From Ascaphus truei (Eukaryota > Chordata > Amphibia > Anura > Ascaphidae): 64,000 nucleotides of DNA. This document shows positions 21,728 to 33,428 of the stretch, one piece after another (the stretch's first letter is position 1; every line of letters starts with the position of its first letter). The notes below the pieces were generated by a model that worked only from the letters and a program-made list of their open reading frames with translations, ran no database searches and had not been told where the DNA came from. The translations under genes were made by a program, and so were the position numbers. Location of the stretch: contig CM071586.1 of assembly GCA_036426205.1 (NCBI GenBank), positions 11,020,905 to 11,084,904 of the forward strand, given 5' to 3'.

Positions 21728-22228
21728 TGTAACGCATAGCTCACCACAAACGAAGTGCGACCGTGGTGCTGAGGCAGGGAATTGAGTAACGCTGACCACA
21801 GCCAACGCGGGCACGCCTAGGATGTAGTCATTCAAGCAGCTAGAGGGCACGCCCGCCACAAAGAGAATCACAGGGAATCTTGACTCGCAGCTAGAGGGCG
21901 CGCACTCCATTCAGAGAGACGACAGAGATTCTAATACGCAGCTGAGAGGGCGGCGCACACCATACAGAGAGACATCAGGAATCTAGGCACACAGGTAGAG
22001 AATACGCCACAAGGGGGCGTGAAACTTGACTCGCAGCGTGAGGCGGCACACGCCGTCACGTGTATGCACCACGCGTGAGAAGAGAAATGCGCACGGACCG
22101 GGGGTGGGGGCTCCGTGGTAAGAGTAGGGAACCGCGGGTGCGTGCATGCTCCGTAAGGAGATCGGGAACTGAGATGCGGCAGGTAAGGAGGGAACACGCC
22201 GCAGGGGGCGTGTCCCCGATTCCTTACA
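21728..22228 (-). repeat. LTR of the minus-strand gypsy (first copy)
   Basis: This is the counterpart of 30822-31325, starting TGTAACGC and ending CCTTACA on the plus strand, with scattered indels. A C-rich run (GTACCCCCCTCTTC) follows, i.e. a polypurine tract when read on the minus strand. Confidence 0.75.
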
Positions 22229-23437
22229 GTACCCCCCTCTTCAGGATCGAACTCTGGCGATCCTACTAGACTAGGGGGGAAATTTGGACACCCAAACGTT
22301 AAAGGGGTTACAGGAACGAGAGAGAAGGCGGGGCCACCTCTGGGGTCCATTTGTTTGGCCGAGCATAATGTCACACTTGTGCTCCTACACAAAGCCGAGG
22401 GAGAAAGGAAGGGACCCGATCACGAGTTGGGGGAATCGCGGAGGAGAGACAAAAGGGAGTGAGTTGCCGCGCAGCTAGGGATCGGCGCACGTAGCCACGT
22501 GAGCGCGCGCGCGCCAGGATAATGCACGATGCATCCGGAGGTGCGGAGCCAAGTCAGAGACAAGACTAGCCCAGCTGCATCTGCACGCGTGCTCTGGCAG
22601 CAGAGCAGGAATGTGCGCGTTCTCGGCACCAAACGAGGGGAAAAACAATGCTTCAGCACAGGAGTCTGGAACAGGCTTCTTGCATGGAGAGTAGCAGCAG
22701 ACCTTAGGAACTCAGCAACACAGGCCTTAGCGTGGAAAGTAGCAGCAACTGACCTCTGCGTGGAGAGAAGCAGCAGGTCTACAGGAAACACGGGATAACA
22801 GGAACTCAGGCCTCTGTGGGAGAGTACAGCAGGCCTCTGAGAACATTAGAAGACAGGCCTCTGGGTAGAGAGTAACAGCAGGCCTCAGGATACTCAGGAA
22901 CTAATAACGAGAACTAGAGAGGAGACAGGGAAGGGTAGAGTCCAGAGCACAAGGTCACAATAGAATATGCTTCTGGAGGACGTTCAGCCTCCTTAAAGGC
23001 ATAGTGCCAGTAACAGAAGAGTGCAGCAAATACTAAGTTCAAAGTAAGGGTTCTTTTGTTGAATGCTTTGGCCAAAGTATTTGTAAGCCTGCTACCAGTC
23101 AAGGTAACCCTAATCAGCAGGTCCTACACTACCACCGCACGGTAACTAACCTCAGAGTAGAATGAGATGACTGTCCCAGTCTTCCAGGAATCCAAAGGAG
23201 ATAAGTAAAGGTCAGGAGGTCCAGGCAGGAACACAGCATGCGATGGTAGTACTTGCAGGAACCAGGGCAGGTAGCAAATGACTTGATAGCAATGTGAGTC
23301 AGAGTGAGGCTTACTTCCTGTCAGGAGGAATGGGGAAGGATTTGCCAGAAAGCAAGATGACGAACGCTTGCTTCAGAATAATTAAAGACACAGAGATCTT
23401 GACTCGCAGCTAGGGGTGTGTTCCGTGCATCGTAACA
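22229..23437 (-). repeat. Non-coding LTR-element interior (first copy)
   Basis: Matches 31326-32531. It contains repeated blocks of the form GCAGGCCTC, GAGAGTAACAGCAGG and GGAACTCAG. No protein domain was found. Confidence 0.6.
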
Positions 23438-24190
23438 AGCAAGTCGATTCGTTCCTCAACCCTGAGTGGTTACACTGCCATTTTTTATCCTGGAACATGT
23501 GAATGGACTGGAGGCTCACTGCTCTAGTTTTATTTGTTTATTAAACTGTGTTACCATTCTATTATTTTCTCTTTCTTTATACCATAGCTGCGCCACCGTG
23601 ACTGATTCCTGTGAACTACATTTTCTACCTTAAAGTACAAGCTGGGCCCCTGAATATTGTTGCCGACGCACTGTACTGGCGACCAGACTGAGTTCCACTC
23701 CTGATGATGGCGTTTGGGAAGAAATCCGTGGACCAGGGGTACGGGTGATGTGCTCCGCTGCTGCCATGGGCGAAGACCGAGTTGCCTTCTCTGAATCGAT
23801 GGTCATGGATTCATTAGAGATGCCAGTCTAAAGCTATCCCGGGTGAGTACCGTCACCCAGTAGGGATGAACATTACTCCTGACAAAATTATCGCATGAAA
23901 GGATCTGTGTGCAATATCAATTCACGTCCAGTGGCAAGAATAGTTCGTCAAGACCTCCAACAAATATCCGGCATTGCTTAAACGTGTTCTCCTAAAGACA
24001 TGGTAGCTCTGCTAATGAGAGAAATGACAAGTTCCGAACTTGACAACTGTCTACTGTATAGAGGTAGGCCGTACACAACCACCCAGATAGACGACAGTTG
24101 TTTCTACCTAAGACTGGTACAACCGATGGTCCTTCGAGCGTTCCATGATGATCACGGTCATCTTGGAATCGATAAAACTTTGGGCTATGG
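23438..24190 (+). pseudogene. Third gypsy fragment: RNase H tail and integrase zinc domain (first copy)
   Basis: Matches 32532-33284 with indels. AFHDDHGHLGIDKT (about 24140-24180) is the integrase HHCC-type start. See the cleaner copy for detail. Confidence 0.6.
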
Positions 24191-25740
24191 GGACTTCCGG
24201 TGAACGTCAACCCGGTATGGACGGTAGAAGAGGAGCTCCAGAGACCGCCGACGAGTTAATTTATGCAATAACCCACACTTTCCCCAAATTACCGGCTAAT
24301 ATTGGCCTCCCCGGAAAGGTGAATCGAAAGGGCAATGTCCAAGGCAAAAAAAACGGGCAATCAAGGTGTAACTAGGTACTTCTCACCACCCTCAATGGGC
24401 TAAAGAGGCACGATGGATCCCAAGATGGCGCCGCGCCTCATGGCGCCACGTTACAATCGTGGGAAGAAAACCCAGCTGAAAGAGCGCCCTCCAGCAAGCC
24501 CTGAACACCCATAACCCGGTCGTACCTAGAGGAACTGCTGGCAGCAATGTCAGCAACACTTCAATCCTCCTTCCAAACGGAACTCAGGACCCGACTAGAA
24601 AGAAATCTCAGGGCTTACCGAAAAAACAACCACCCTAGAAGAACAAACTCACGCATCTTTACAAAAACAGAGCGAAGCGGAGGAAGAGATTGGCCGCCTA
24701 GGAGAAGAGATTACCCTCCTTAAGAAGAAATGGAGGAGCAAGAAAACCGTGACCGGCGCAAAATATTCGCGTTCGGAACGTCCCTGAGTCAGTCACACAA
24801 GAAACACCTCCGGCCCTATCTCCTGGAGCCTTTACCTCGGGTGCGGGAGCTGGAGGAAAAGGAGGTGAGCTAGACAGGGCTCATCGTGCCCTGGGACCTA
24901 AATCTGACGATCCAAAGCGGAGAAGAGACAATATAATAAAAATGCATAATTACAACACAGAAGGAAAAGATCATTACGGCCTGCCGAGACCTGGGCGAAA
25001 ATAAACTTTCAAAGTGAAACCCTTCAAGTTATAAGGATCTTTCAAAGGCAACAAGGGATCGAGACGGGAGCTCAAACCACTAACTAGCCTGCTCCGTGGA
25101 AGGGAATCCAGTATCGATGGGATTCCCTTTCAGACTCACGGTTAATAAAAACGGAAAGTTTTTATCCATGAGAGTACCCCGTGGACATGGCCCCTTCGCA
25201 CGAGCGCTGGGTCTAACTCTGCCACAAGCGTGGTCAGCGACCCACTCGACCGCCGAGGAACCTCAGAAGACCCACCTCGAGCCTCCGAAAGGATTGCGGC
25301 CCTTCACCCCAGAGACAAGTGACGGCCGCCGCGGCATCCAGACAAGCCCCCCACACGGACCTAGAGGAAGGAGAGCGCCTCCACTTACACAAAGGACCCT
25401 TACTCAACCAGCGAGACCCCGCCGCCGGAGAACGCAGCCGCCGACCTTCCGGGACGCTGACGCAGGACATCGCCCTCCGCGTGAAGTAACGCATCACCTG
25501 TTCCCGTGATGGCTTCAAAGAGGTCCCATTCCACGCCTGAAGACCGAGCACCCCGCTCACGATCAGCGCCATCGGAGAAGCCGCCCATGCTGCAGGTCCG
25601 CTGACCTCCCCACTCCGAACCGGAGGGGAGGCCTGACTCCGGCCTTGCGTCCCTCCGCTCCGGCGTTCTTCCGTTCTTCGTCCCTCCACAGTTGTGGATT
25701 TTCGCCCCACCCCTCACTGCACCCCCGGTGTCCTAGTCAT
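24191..25740 (+). pseudogene. LINE 5' UTR and ORF1 (first, indel-rich copy)
   Basis: Matches 33285 to about 34840. The ORF1 frame is broken many times; PFRLTVNKNGKFLSMR is visible at about 25125-25170. The only long frame (25096-25509) is a fragment. Confidence 0.65.
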
Positions 25741-25758
25741 ATAGAAGCCCCAGAATCG

Positions 25759-26719
25759 CCGGTCTGTGCGCAAAACAAGACAATTCATCAAAGGCCTCAC
25801 GGTCTTCTTCTTCCTCTGCCCATCTCAGAACATCCATGGTCACACATATCAATGGATTTTATTGTGGAGTTGCCAAGGTCCAAAGGGATGAATACGATTT
25901 TAGTGGTGGTGGATCGTTTTTCAAAGATGGCTCACTTTATCCCGCTCAAAGGACTTCCCACCTCACCCACCCTTGCTGATATCTTCACTGATCCCATCTT
26001 TCGCATTCATGGTATTCCTTCGTCCATCGTGTCTGACAGAGGGTCACAGTTCGTATCCAGATTTTGGAGAACTTTTACCAAAAGACTAGGGATTTCTTCT
26101 TCCTTTTCCTCAGCGTATCATCCTCAGTCCAACGGTCAAACAGAAAGGGTCAATCAGTCCCTGGAAAAATACCTGAGGTTTTTCATTTCCAATTCTCAGG
26201 ATGATTGGGCACAATTTTTGCCATGGGCTGAATATGCTTTTAACTCCGCTACCAACGAGTCCACCCAAGAGTCGCCATTTTTCATCAATTACGGTTTCAT
26301 CCCCCATGTCTTCCCGTCTCCAACATTCCTTCTGGAGTTCCGGCCGTAGACGACCACGTCTCATCTCTGCAATCTGCATGGTCCAAGATTCATTCTGCTC
26401 TCCTTACCGCCTCTCAACGGGCCAAACATCAGGCGGATCGCCACCGCCGAACGGCACCCAGGTACAAGCCAGGGGATATGGTATGACTGTCCTCAAGAAA
26501 CATCTATTTGAAGGTACCTTCCCCAAAACTGCACCGAGGTTCCTGGGCCCTTTTCTTATAATTGAACGGATTAATCCGGTAGCATTCCGGCTTCAACTTC
26601 CCGACAGCATGAAAATACCAAACGTGTTTCACACATCTCTACTCAAGCCATTCGTATCCAGTCATTTCTTCCCCAACCATAACCGTAGGCCTGATCCGGT
26701 TATTACCCAGAATAGGTAA
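25759..26719 (+). pseudogene. Integrase of the sushi-type element (second copy)
   Basis: The frame opens in the zinc domain (PVCAQNK) and reads through the catalytic core: first Asp in SMDFIVELP, second in IVSDRGSQF, and Glu in HPQSNGQTERVNQSLEKYL. All three DDE residues are present. One frameshift near 26345 moves the C-terminal part ([42 protein letters not shown]) into another frame, ending at a TAA near 26719. No start is present, because the copy begins in mid-gene at the duplication junction. The protein in intact relatives inserts cDNA. Confidence 0.8.
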
Positions 26720-26721
26720 GA

Positions 26722-26930
26722 ATATGAGGTCCAGTCCCTGCTGGATTCTCGCATATCCAGGGGTCAACTGCAGTTCCTCGTGCACTGGAAGGTTTTCGGC
26801 CCAGAAGAAAGGTCTTGGGTTCCACTTCGTGATATCCACGCTCCGGTTCTTCTGAAGACTTTCAGGAAGAAGTTTCCGAATAAACCATTTAAGGACCGTC
26901 CTGAGGCCGTTGCTGAAGGGGGGGGGGGTA
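26722..26930 (+). pseudogene. Chromodomain and polypurine tract (second copy)
   Basis: LQFLVHWKVFGPEERSWVPL and the following helix (LLKTFRKKFPNKPF) form a chromodomain, in a frame that ends in the LTR. The G-run (about 26918-26928) plus TAC immediately before the LTR is the plus-strand priming tract. Confidence 0.75.
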
Positions 26931-26931
26931 C

Positions 26932-27829
26932 TGTAAGGAATCTGGTGTCTCAGCGCCGTCAGTGCTCACCCCCCGTCGGTACTCAGGCATCCAAGCGCCT
27001 GCAGCGCAATTCCCACATACCTCAGTTGTCTGCCACTGACACTCAGGCTCCTCGCCATCACAGGATTGCACCAACCGAAGAGGTGCCTGTTGAGCCGCAG
27101 CCTCTGCGTGTGTCTCTGGCTCTGTGCTCTATGCGCACACGTGCATCTGTCACTGACCCCATGCGCATACGCGCGTCAGTCACCGAATCCACGCACACAC
27201 GCACACCAGCCCCAGACGTTATGCGCATGCATTCCCAGCTTACAGAGCATACGCCTAACAGAGAACTTTTAACCACTGCTCCTGCAGTGAGGCGTCACCC
27301 CCAAGCTTCACACAGTTCTAAGCAAATCAATAACTACACTCAGCTGGGCTGTAACACCTCCCTCCTATCAGGGAGGACTCCTTGCAGTCCTCCAGGCCTG
27401 CCCCCTCTTCCCATTGGCCGTCCCAGCCTTATTATGCCTGTGCTTCCCATCACTCGTCGCTCGACATAGTTCTGTATGGAAGCATTTGAATACTCTCTCA
27501 GTGACTTCTCAGGTATTGATGCGGATTGGACGACTACCCCCTCTGGCTCTCGACTTCAGCTCTACTTGGACTTCATGATTTCTGGCATCCCTGACACACG
27601 GCTTATACTTTCGACCTTCCGCAACTCTCCTATCCCTGACCTTGGCAACGGCAATAACTTCTCCTCCTCTACTACCGGTACCGGCAAGTATTGTCTTCCT
27701 TACTATACCTGGCCTTGCAACACTAACACCATACTCCGGACGCGCTCCCTTTGCTGCGGGTGCGTGTATCCCTACGTCCCACCTCAGCACAGAGGACGGG
27801 TCTGGTCAGCGGGCAGCACCGGCGTAACA
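26932..27829 (+). repeat. 3' LTR of the sushi-type element (898 bp)
   Basis: The LTR runs from TGTAAGGAATC to GGCGTAACA. It includes TTATTATG at about 27429 and GCTCGACATA thirty bases later, as in the 5' LTR. It directly abuts the interior of the minus-strand gypsy. The left flank of the insertion is not available, so a target-site duplication cannot be checked. Confidence 0.9.
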
Positions 27830-28290
27830 AAGAGACGGTCCTGGGGAGGCGAGATGCCAGGAGGAATATGACTTTGTTGACGAACAATGGCCTTAAGAGC
27901 TCCAAATGAAGAGGCCGAGAGAATACATTTGGGAGAAAGAATAGGTTTCTGCTGATCTTCAGAATTATCGTCCATAGAGAACTGACGGGATAATGCGTCA
28001 GCTTTAATATTTTTTGATCCAGGAAGATAGGAAATTATGAAATTGAATCTAGAGAAGAATAGTGACCATCTGGCTTGACGAGCTCTGAGGTGACGTGCTC
28101 CTTCGATGTAAAGCAAGTTCTTATGATCCGTGAGGATTTTTATTGGGTTGTCGGTACCCTCCAGAAGGTGTCTCCATTCTTCGAGTGCCAGTTTAATGGC
28201 CAAAAGTTCACGGTTTCCAATATCGTAGTTGCATTCAGCCGGAGAATTTTCTTTCGAATGAAGGCACAAGGGTGTAACCTGGACAAATTA
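27830..28290 (-). pseudogene. RNase H C-terminus and spacer of the minus-strand gypsy
   Basis: Read on the minus strand: AECNYDIGNRELLAIKLALE, KILTDHKNL (an intact acidic position, unlike the plus-strand element) and [17 protein letters not shown]. The frame then runs into the neighbouring LTR at 27829. The integrase and 3' LTR of this element are therefore missing, cut off at the LTR junction. Confidence 0.75.
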
Positions 28291-29096
28291 TTCTTTCTTT
28301 GGGAGAGAACAGCGCCTACCCCGACATCGGAAGCATCAACTTCGAGAGTAAACGGGAGCCTGGGATCAGGATGGATGAGAACCTGGGCGGATACAAAAGC
28401 TTTTTTGAGAGGAGCAAAAGATTGAAGAGCCACTGAATGCCAGGAGGCCGGGTCTGCTCCTTTCTTGGTTAGTTCGGTCAAAGGAACTACTAGAGAAGAA
28501 CATTTTTGGATGAATCTACGATAATAATTCGAAAATCCAAGAAAGCGCTGGACAGCCTTAAGAGTGGTAGGTTGAGGCCAATCCAGGACTGCTCTGACCA
28601 TGGCGGGTTCCATGGTGAGACCGGTGTCAGATATGATGTATCCCAAAAAAATGGTTGATGTCTGATGGAAATGACATTTTTCAAGTTTGGCAAAAAGTCT
28701 ATTTTCGCATAACCGGAGAAGTACCTGTTTTACGTGAGAGACATGTTCTTGAATGGATTTCGAAAAAATTAATATGTCGTTGAGATAGATGATTACAAAG
28801 GAGTTGAGAAGGTCTCTAAAAACTTCATTCACAAAGTCCTGAAACACGGCTGGGGCATTGCATAGACCAAAAGGCATGACCAAGTACTTATAATGTCCAT
28901 CCCTGGTGTTGAAAGCAGTCTTTCTTTCATCACCCTGGCGGATCCTGACAAGATTGTAGGCACCACGTAAATCTAATTTAGAGAAGATGTTAGCTCCTTG
29001 TAATCGATCGAATAATTCAGAAATGAGGGGTAGAGGATAACGATTTTTTACGGTTATTTTGTTAAGGGCTCGGTAGTCTACTGTATGCAGGGGCAT
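28140..29096 (-). pseudogene. Reverse transcriptase and RNase H start of the minus-strand gypsy
   Basis: The frame is open for 318 codons. RT motifs are [32 protein letters not shown] and the catalytic box, which reads YLND instead of YLDD; losing the second-to-last Asp should abolish polymerisation. RNase H begins LEVDASDVGVGAVLSQ. The frame ends after an indel near 28250. It belongs to the same sushi-like clade as the plus-strand element but is a distinct subfamily. Confidence 0.8.
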
Positions 29097-29940
29097 AAGG
29101 CTCCCTCCTTTTTCTTCACAAAGAAAAATCCAGCACCTGTAGGAGAGGTACAGTAGACATACGTATGAAACCCTTCTGTAGATTCTCTGCGATATATTCT
29201 TTCATTGCCTTGATCTCTGGCAAAGACAATGGATAAGAAGTCCCTCTGGGGGGAGAAGTACCAGGGAGCAAGTCGATAGGGCAGTCGAACGGGCGATGGG
29301 GAGGTAGGACCACGGATTTCACCTTATCAAAGACGTCCAGAAATTCGGCGTACTCCTCTGGCAATTGCACCTTTTCCTTCTCCTCGGTCACGGTGGTTCC
29401 CCCGATACTACTTGCTTCTAGGATGCAGTTCTTGTTGCAGTAGGAACTCCATTGAATAGGTTCCTTACCAAGCCAATCCACCTGAGGATTATGGATCTGT
29501 AGTCAGGGTAAACCGAGGATCACGCCAATAGATGGGGTGTGAATAACATTGAATTGGATTTTTTCCAAATGTTTGTCCTCCACTCTGAGCTGAAGTACCT
29601 CCGTCTCCAAGGAGATAAAAGCCAGCTGAAGAGGTCTCCCATCTATGGCTTCGAGGGCAATGGGCTTCTTTCTACGCTTCATGGGCACCAGATGGCGTTC
29701 TGCGAATTCTTGATCTATAAAATTTCCTGCAGAACCAGAATCAAGAAAAGCGAGTGTAGCTACTTGGAAAGCCCCCCCAAAGATAGTGATAGGAAGTAGG
29801 ATGCGAGAAGGATTATCAGTAGAAATGGGGGAAAGAGAAAGCGTTCTCAGTGAGACTCCCTTGGGTCTCACGGGAACCTTGCGTTTTCCCGAATTATGGG
29901 GACAAAAATAGGCAAAGTGTCCAGCAGTACCGCAGTACAA
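29097..29940 (-). pseudogene. Zinc knuckle, protease and RT lead-in of the minus-strand gypsy
   Basis: Read from 29940 down: YCGTAGHFAYFC (CCHC knuckle, its first Cys just upstream), FLDSGSAGNFIDQEFA (aspartic protease DSG), then VILGLP. One indel near 29490 leads to a second frame with YAEFLDVFDKVKS, LPPHRPFDCPIDLLPG and the RT start GFIRMSTVP. A further indel near 29110 precedes the main RT frame. Confidence 0.75.
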
Positions 29941-29961
29941 GCATAAGCCAGCATTCTTGCA

Positions 29962-30819
29962 TCATAATTTTTCAGATTCGGAAAGACTAGTACCCCCCAA
30001 CTGCATAGGTTCCGAAGTATCCGGAAATGGGCTTTCAGTTTGGCTCACCTGACCTGGATTGATCTTGGAAGAAGTAACGCGATGATGAACCTTTTCAGAT
30101 TTCCTTTCCTGGATGCGGTGATCCACCTTAATGCAGACGGCGATAAATTCCTCCAAATCTGAGGGACAGTCGTGGGTTGCCAGCTCGTCCTTCAAAGTTA
30201 CAGATAATCCTTGCCAGAAAGCCGCATCATTCCAGTCAGTCTCAGCAGCTATAGTCCTAAACTCAAGTGCATATCTGGCCACAGGACGATTATGTTGAGG
30301 CACATGAAATAGCGCAGAAGCAGCAGATACCTTACGGCCGGGTGTATCAAACACCTTCCGGAACTCCTTGGTGAAGGCAGCAATATCCTGAGTAAGGTCG
30401 GGTCTTCGTTCCCAGATGGGAGAAGCCCAGGCAAGGGCATCATCTATAAGTAGAGACAAAATGTATGCCACCTTGGCACGAGGAGAAGTGAAGTGTGAAG
30501 GACTCATTTCAAATTGTATAAAGCATTGATTAAGAAATCCCCGGCACTGGTGATGGTCACTTCCATAACGATTGTGGGTGGGTAACCAGGGTTCTTGGGA
30601 AAAGTGAGGAGAGGACATGGTGGCAGACTCAGGAATTGCAGGAGCAAGAGGAGAGTGAGGTTCCTGGAGAGATTGAGTGAAAGCTCTAAAGTTCTCCTGC
30701 AGGGAGCGCATGTTTTGATCACTAGCCAGAATTTTTTCCTCAATACTGGATAGGTAGCTTGCGTGTGTGCACAGGACTCTTCCTACCTCAGCGGGGTCGA
30801 AGTTTGTGTGGCTGAGCAT
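29962..30819 (-). pseudogene. Gag of the minus-strand gypsy, nearly intact
   Basis: The start is taken at MLSHTNFDPAEV (30819), two bases from the LTR, matching the arrangement at 321; an upstream in-frame ATG inside the LTR is less likely. The frame includes CRGFLNQCFIQFEMSP, KVAYILSLLIDDALAWASP, WERRPDLTQ and LEEFIAVCIKVDHRIQERK, all conserved gag-domain features of sushi-like elements. It stops at TGA (29962-29964); the same frame continues seven codons later into the zinc knuckle. The stop is therefore either a decayed codon (a CpG CGA to TGA change is plausible) or a readthrough site. Confidence 0.8.
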
Positions 30820-30821
30820 AC

Positions 30822-31325
30822 TGTAACGCATAGCTCACCACAAACGAAGTGCGACCGTGGTGCTGAGGCAGGGAATTGAGTAACGCTGACCCACAGCCAC
30901 GCGGGCACGCCTAGGATGTAGTCATTCAAGCAGCTAGAGGGCAGCGCCCGCCACAAAGAGAATCAACAGGGAATCTTGACTCGCAGCTAGAGGGCGGCGC
31001 ACTCCATTCAGAGAGACAGAGATTCTTAACTCGCAGCTAGAGGGCGGCGCACACCATACAGAGAGACATCAGGGAATCTAGGCACACAGGTAGAGAATAC
31101 GCCACAAGGGGGCGTGAAACTTGACTCGCAGCTGGAGGGCGGCACACGCCGTCACGTGTATGCACCACGCGTGAGAGAATGCGCAACGCGACCGGGGGTG
31201 GCTGGGCTCCGTGGTACGAGTAGGGAACCGCGGGTGCGTGCATGCTCCGTAAGGAGATCGGGAACTGAGATGCGGCAGGTAAGGAGGGAGCACGCCGCAG
31301 GGGGCGTGTTCCCCGATTCCTTACA
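30822..31325 (-). repeat. LTR of the minus-strand gypsy (504 bp)
   Basis: On the minus strand it runs TGTAAGGAATCGGGG...CGTTACA. A polypurine-like GAAGAGGGGGGTAC lies immediately before it (31326-31340) and gag immediately after. It contains three or four imperfect copies of CTTGACTCGCAGCTAGAGGGCGGCGCAC-type sequence. Being preceded by a polypurine tract and followed by gag means this LTR is shared between two element bodies. Confidence 0.75.
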
Positions 31326-32531
31326 GTACCCCCCTCTTCAGGATCGAACTCTGAGCGATCCTTACTAGACTAGGGGGGAAATTTGGAACTCCCAACGTTA
31401 AAGGGGTACAGGAACAGGAGAGAAGGCGGGGCCACCTCTGGGGGTCCATTTGTTTGGCCGAGCATAATGTCACACTTGTGCTCCTACACACAAGCCGAGG
31501 GAAAGGAAGGGACCCGATCACGAGTTGGGGGATCCGCAGGAGAGACAAAAGGGAGTGAGTTGCCGCGCAGCTAGGGATCGGCGCACGTAGCCACGTGAGC
31601 GCGCCGCGCCAGGATAATGCACGATGCATCCGGAGGTGCGGAGCCAAGCTCAGAGACAAGACTAGCCCAGCTGCATCTGCACGCGTGCTCTGGCAGCAGA
31701 GCAGGAATGTGCGCGTTCTCAGGCACCAACGAGGGGGAAAAACAATGCTTCAGCACAGGAGTCTGGAACAGGCTTCTGCATGGAGAGTAGCAGCAGACCT
31801 TAGGAACTCAGCAACACAGGCCTTAGCGTGGAAAGTAGCAGCACTGACCTCTGCGTGGAGAGAAGCAGCAGGTCTCAGGAAACACGGGAATACAGGAACT
31901 CAGGCCTCTGTGGGGAGAGTAACAGCAGGCCTCTGAGAACATTAGAAGACAGGCCTCTGGGTAGAGAGTAACAGCAGGCCTCAGGATACTCAGGAACTAA
32001 TAACGAGAACTAGAGAGGAGCAGGGAAGGGTAGAGTCCAGAGCACAAGGTCACAATAGAAATGCTTCTTGGAGGACGTTCAGCCTCCTTAAAGGCATAGT
32101 GCCAGTAACAGAAGAGTGCAGCAAATACTAAGTTCAAAGTAAGGGTTCTTTTGTTGAATGCTTTGGCCAAAGTATTGTAAGCCTGCTACCACGTCAAGGT
32201 AAACCCTAATCAGCAGGTCCTACACTACCCGCACGGTAACTAACCTCAGAAGTAGAATGAGTGACTGTCCCAGTCTTCCAGGAATCCAAAGGAGATAAGT
32301 AAAGGTCCCAAGGAGGTCCAGGCAGGAACAGCATGCGATGGTAGTACTTGCAGGAACCAGGGCAGGTAGCAAATGACTTGATAGCAATGTGAGTCAGAGT
32401 GAGGCTTACTTCCTGTCAGGAGGAATGGGGAAGGATTTGCCAGAAAGCAAGATGACGACGCTTGCTTCAGAATACTTAAAGACACAGAAGATCTTGACTC
32501 GCAGCTAGAGGGTGTGTTCCGTGCATCGTAA
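31326..32531 (-). repeat. Non-coding interior and distal LTR remnant of an LTR element
   Basis: The segment lies between a polypurine-like tract (31326-31340) and a sequence ending CATCGTAACA (32531) that shares CTTGACTCGCAGCTAGAGGG with the LTR. No gag or pol motif is visible. Internal repeats (CAGGCCTCTG, GAGAGTAACAGCAGGCCTC) dominate about 31780-32000. A non-autonomous LTR element joined through a common LTR is the best interpretation. Confidence 0.45.
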
Positions 32532-33284
32532 CAAGCAAGTCGCATCGTTCCTCAACCCTGAGTGGTTACACTGCCATTTTTTTATCCTGGAACATGTGAA
32601 TGGACTGGAGCTCACTGCTCTAGTTTTATTTGTTTATTAAACTGTGTTACACTATTCATTTTCTCTTTCTTTATACCATATGCTGCGCACCGTGACCTGA
32701 TTCCTGTGAACTACATTTCTACCTTAAAGTACAAGCCTGGGCCCCTGAATATTGTTGCCGACGCACTGTACCGGCGACCCAGACTGAGTTCCACTCCTGA
32801 TGATGGCGTTTGGGAAGAAATCCATGGACCAGGGGTACGGGTGATGTGCTCCGCTGCTGCCATGGCGCAAGACCGAGTTGCCTTCTCTGAATCGATGGTC
32901 ATGGATTCATTAGGATGCCAGTCTAAAGCTATCCCGGGTGAGTACCGTCACCCAGTAGGGATGAACATTACTCCTGACAAAATTATCGCATGAAAGGATC
33001 TGGTGCAATATCAAATTCACGATCCAGTGGCAAGAATAGTTCGTCAAGACCTCCAACAAAATAATCCGGCATTGCTTAAACGTGCTCCTAAAGACATGGT
33101 AGCTCTGCTAATGAGAGAAATGACAAGTTCGAACTTGACAACTGTCTACTGTATAGGGTAGTGCCGTACCACAACCACCCAGATAGACGACAGTTGTTTC
33201 TACCTAAGACTGTACAACCGATGGTCCTTCGAGCGTTCCATGATGATCACGGTCATCTTGGAATCGATAAAAACTTTGGGCTAT
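32532..33284 (+). pseudogene. Third gypsy fragment: RNase H tail and integrase zinc domain
   Basis: YKPGPLNIVADALYRRP (about 32725-32780) is the RNase H to integrase linker of a gypsy polyprotein, with SRR changed to YRR. About 400 bases later, RQLFLPKTVQPMVLRAFHD and HGHLGIDK carry the His pair of the integrase zinc domain. The two lie in different frames with a TGA between them. The spacer includes EYRHPVGMN. The rest of the element is missing on both sides. Its clade cannot be set from so little. Confidence 0.6.
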
Positions 33285-33428
33285 GGGGGACTTCCGGTGA
33301 CGTCACCCGGTATGGACGGGTAGAAGAGGAGCTCCAGAGACCCGCGAGTTAATTTATGCAATAACCCGCACTTTCCCCCAAAATTACCGGCTAATATTGG
33401 CCTCCCCGGAAAGGTGAATCGAAGGGCA

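Larger units (their letters stand above)
16505..25758. repeat. First copy of a 9.25-kb tandem duplication (indel-rich)
   Basis: The stretch starts in integrase and ends after LINE ORF1. Every component recurs in the same order at 25759 to about 34860. The first 222 bases (16505-16726) are identical to 25759-25980. After the N gap the copy shows frequent one-base insertions and deletions. The longest supported frames are about 100-250 codons, against 290-330 in copy 2. The pattern fits an unpolished read used to fill a gap. Confidence 0.85.

Noticed and set aside
18631..25740. A second, independent set of decayed gypsy and LINE elements.
   Set aside because: Order and content are the same as 27830-34850 with error-like indels beginning at an N gap; treated as one locus seen twice.
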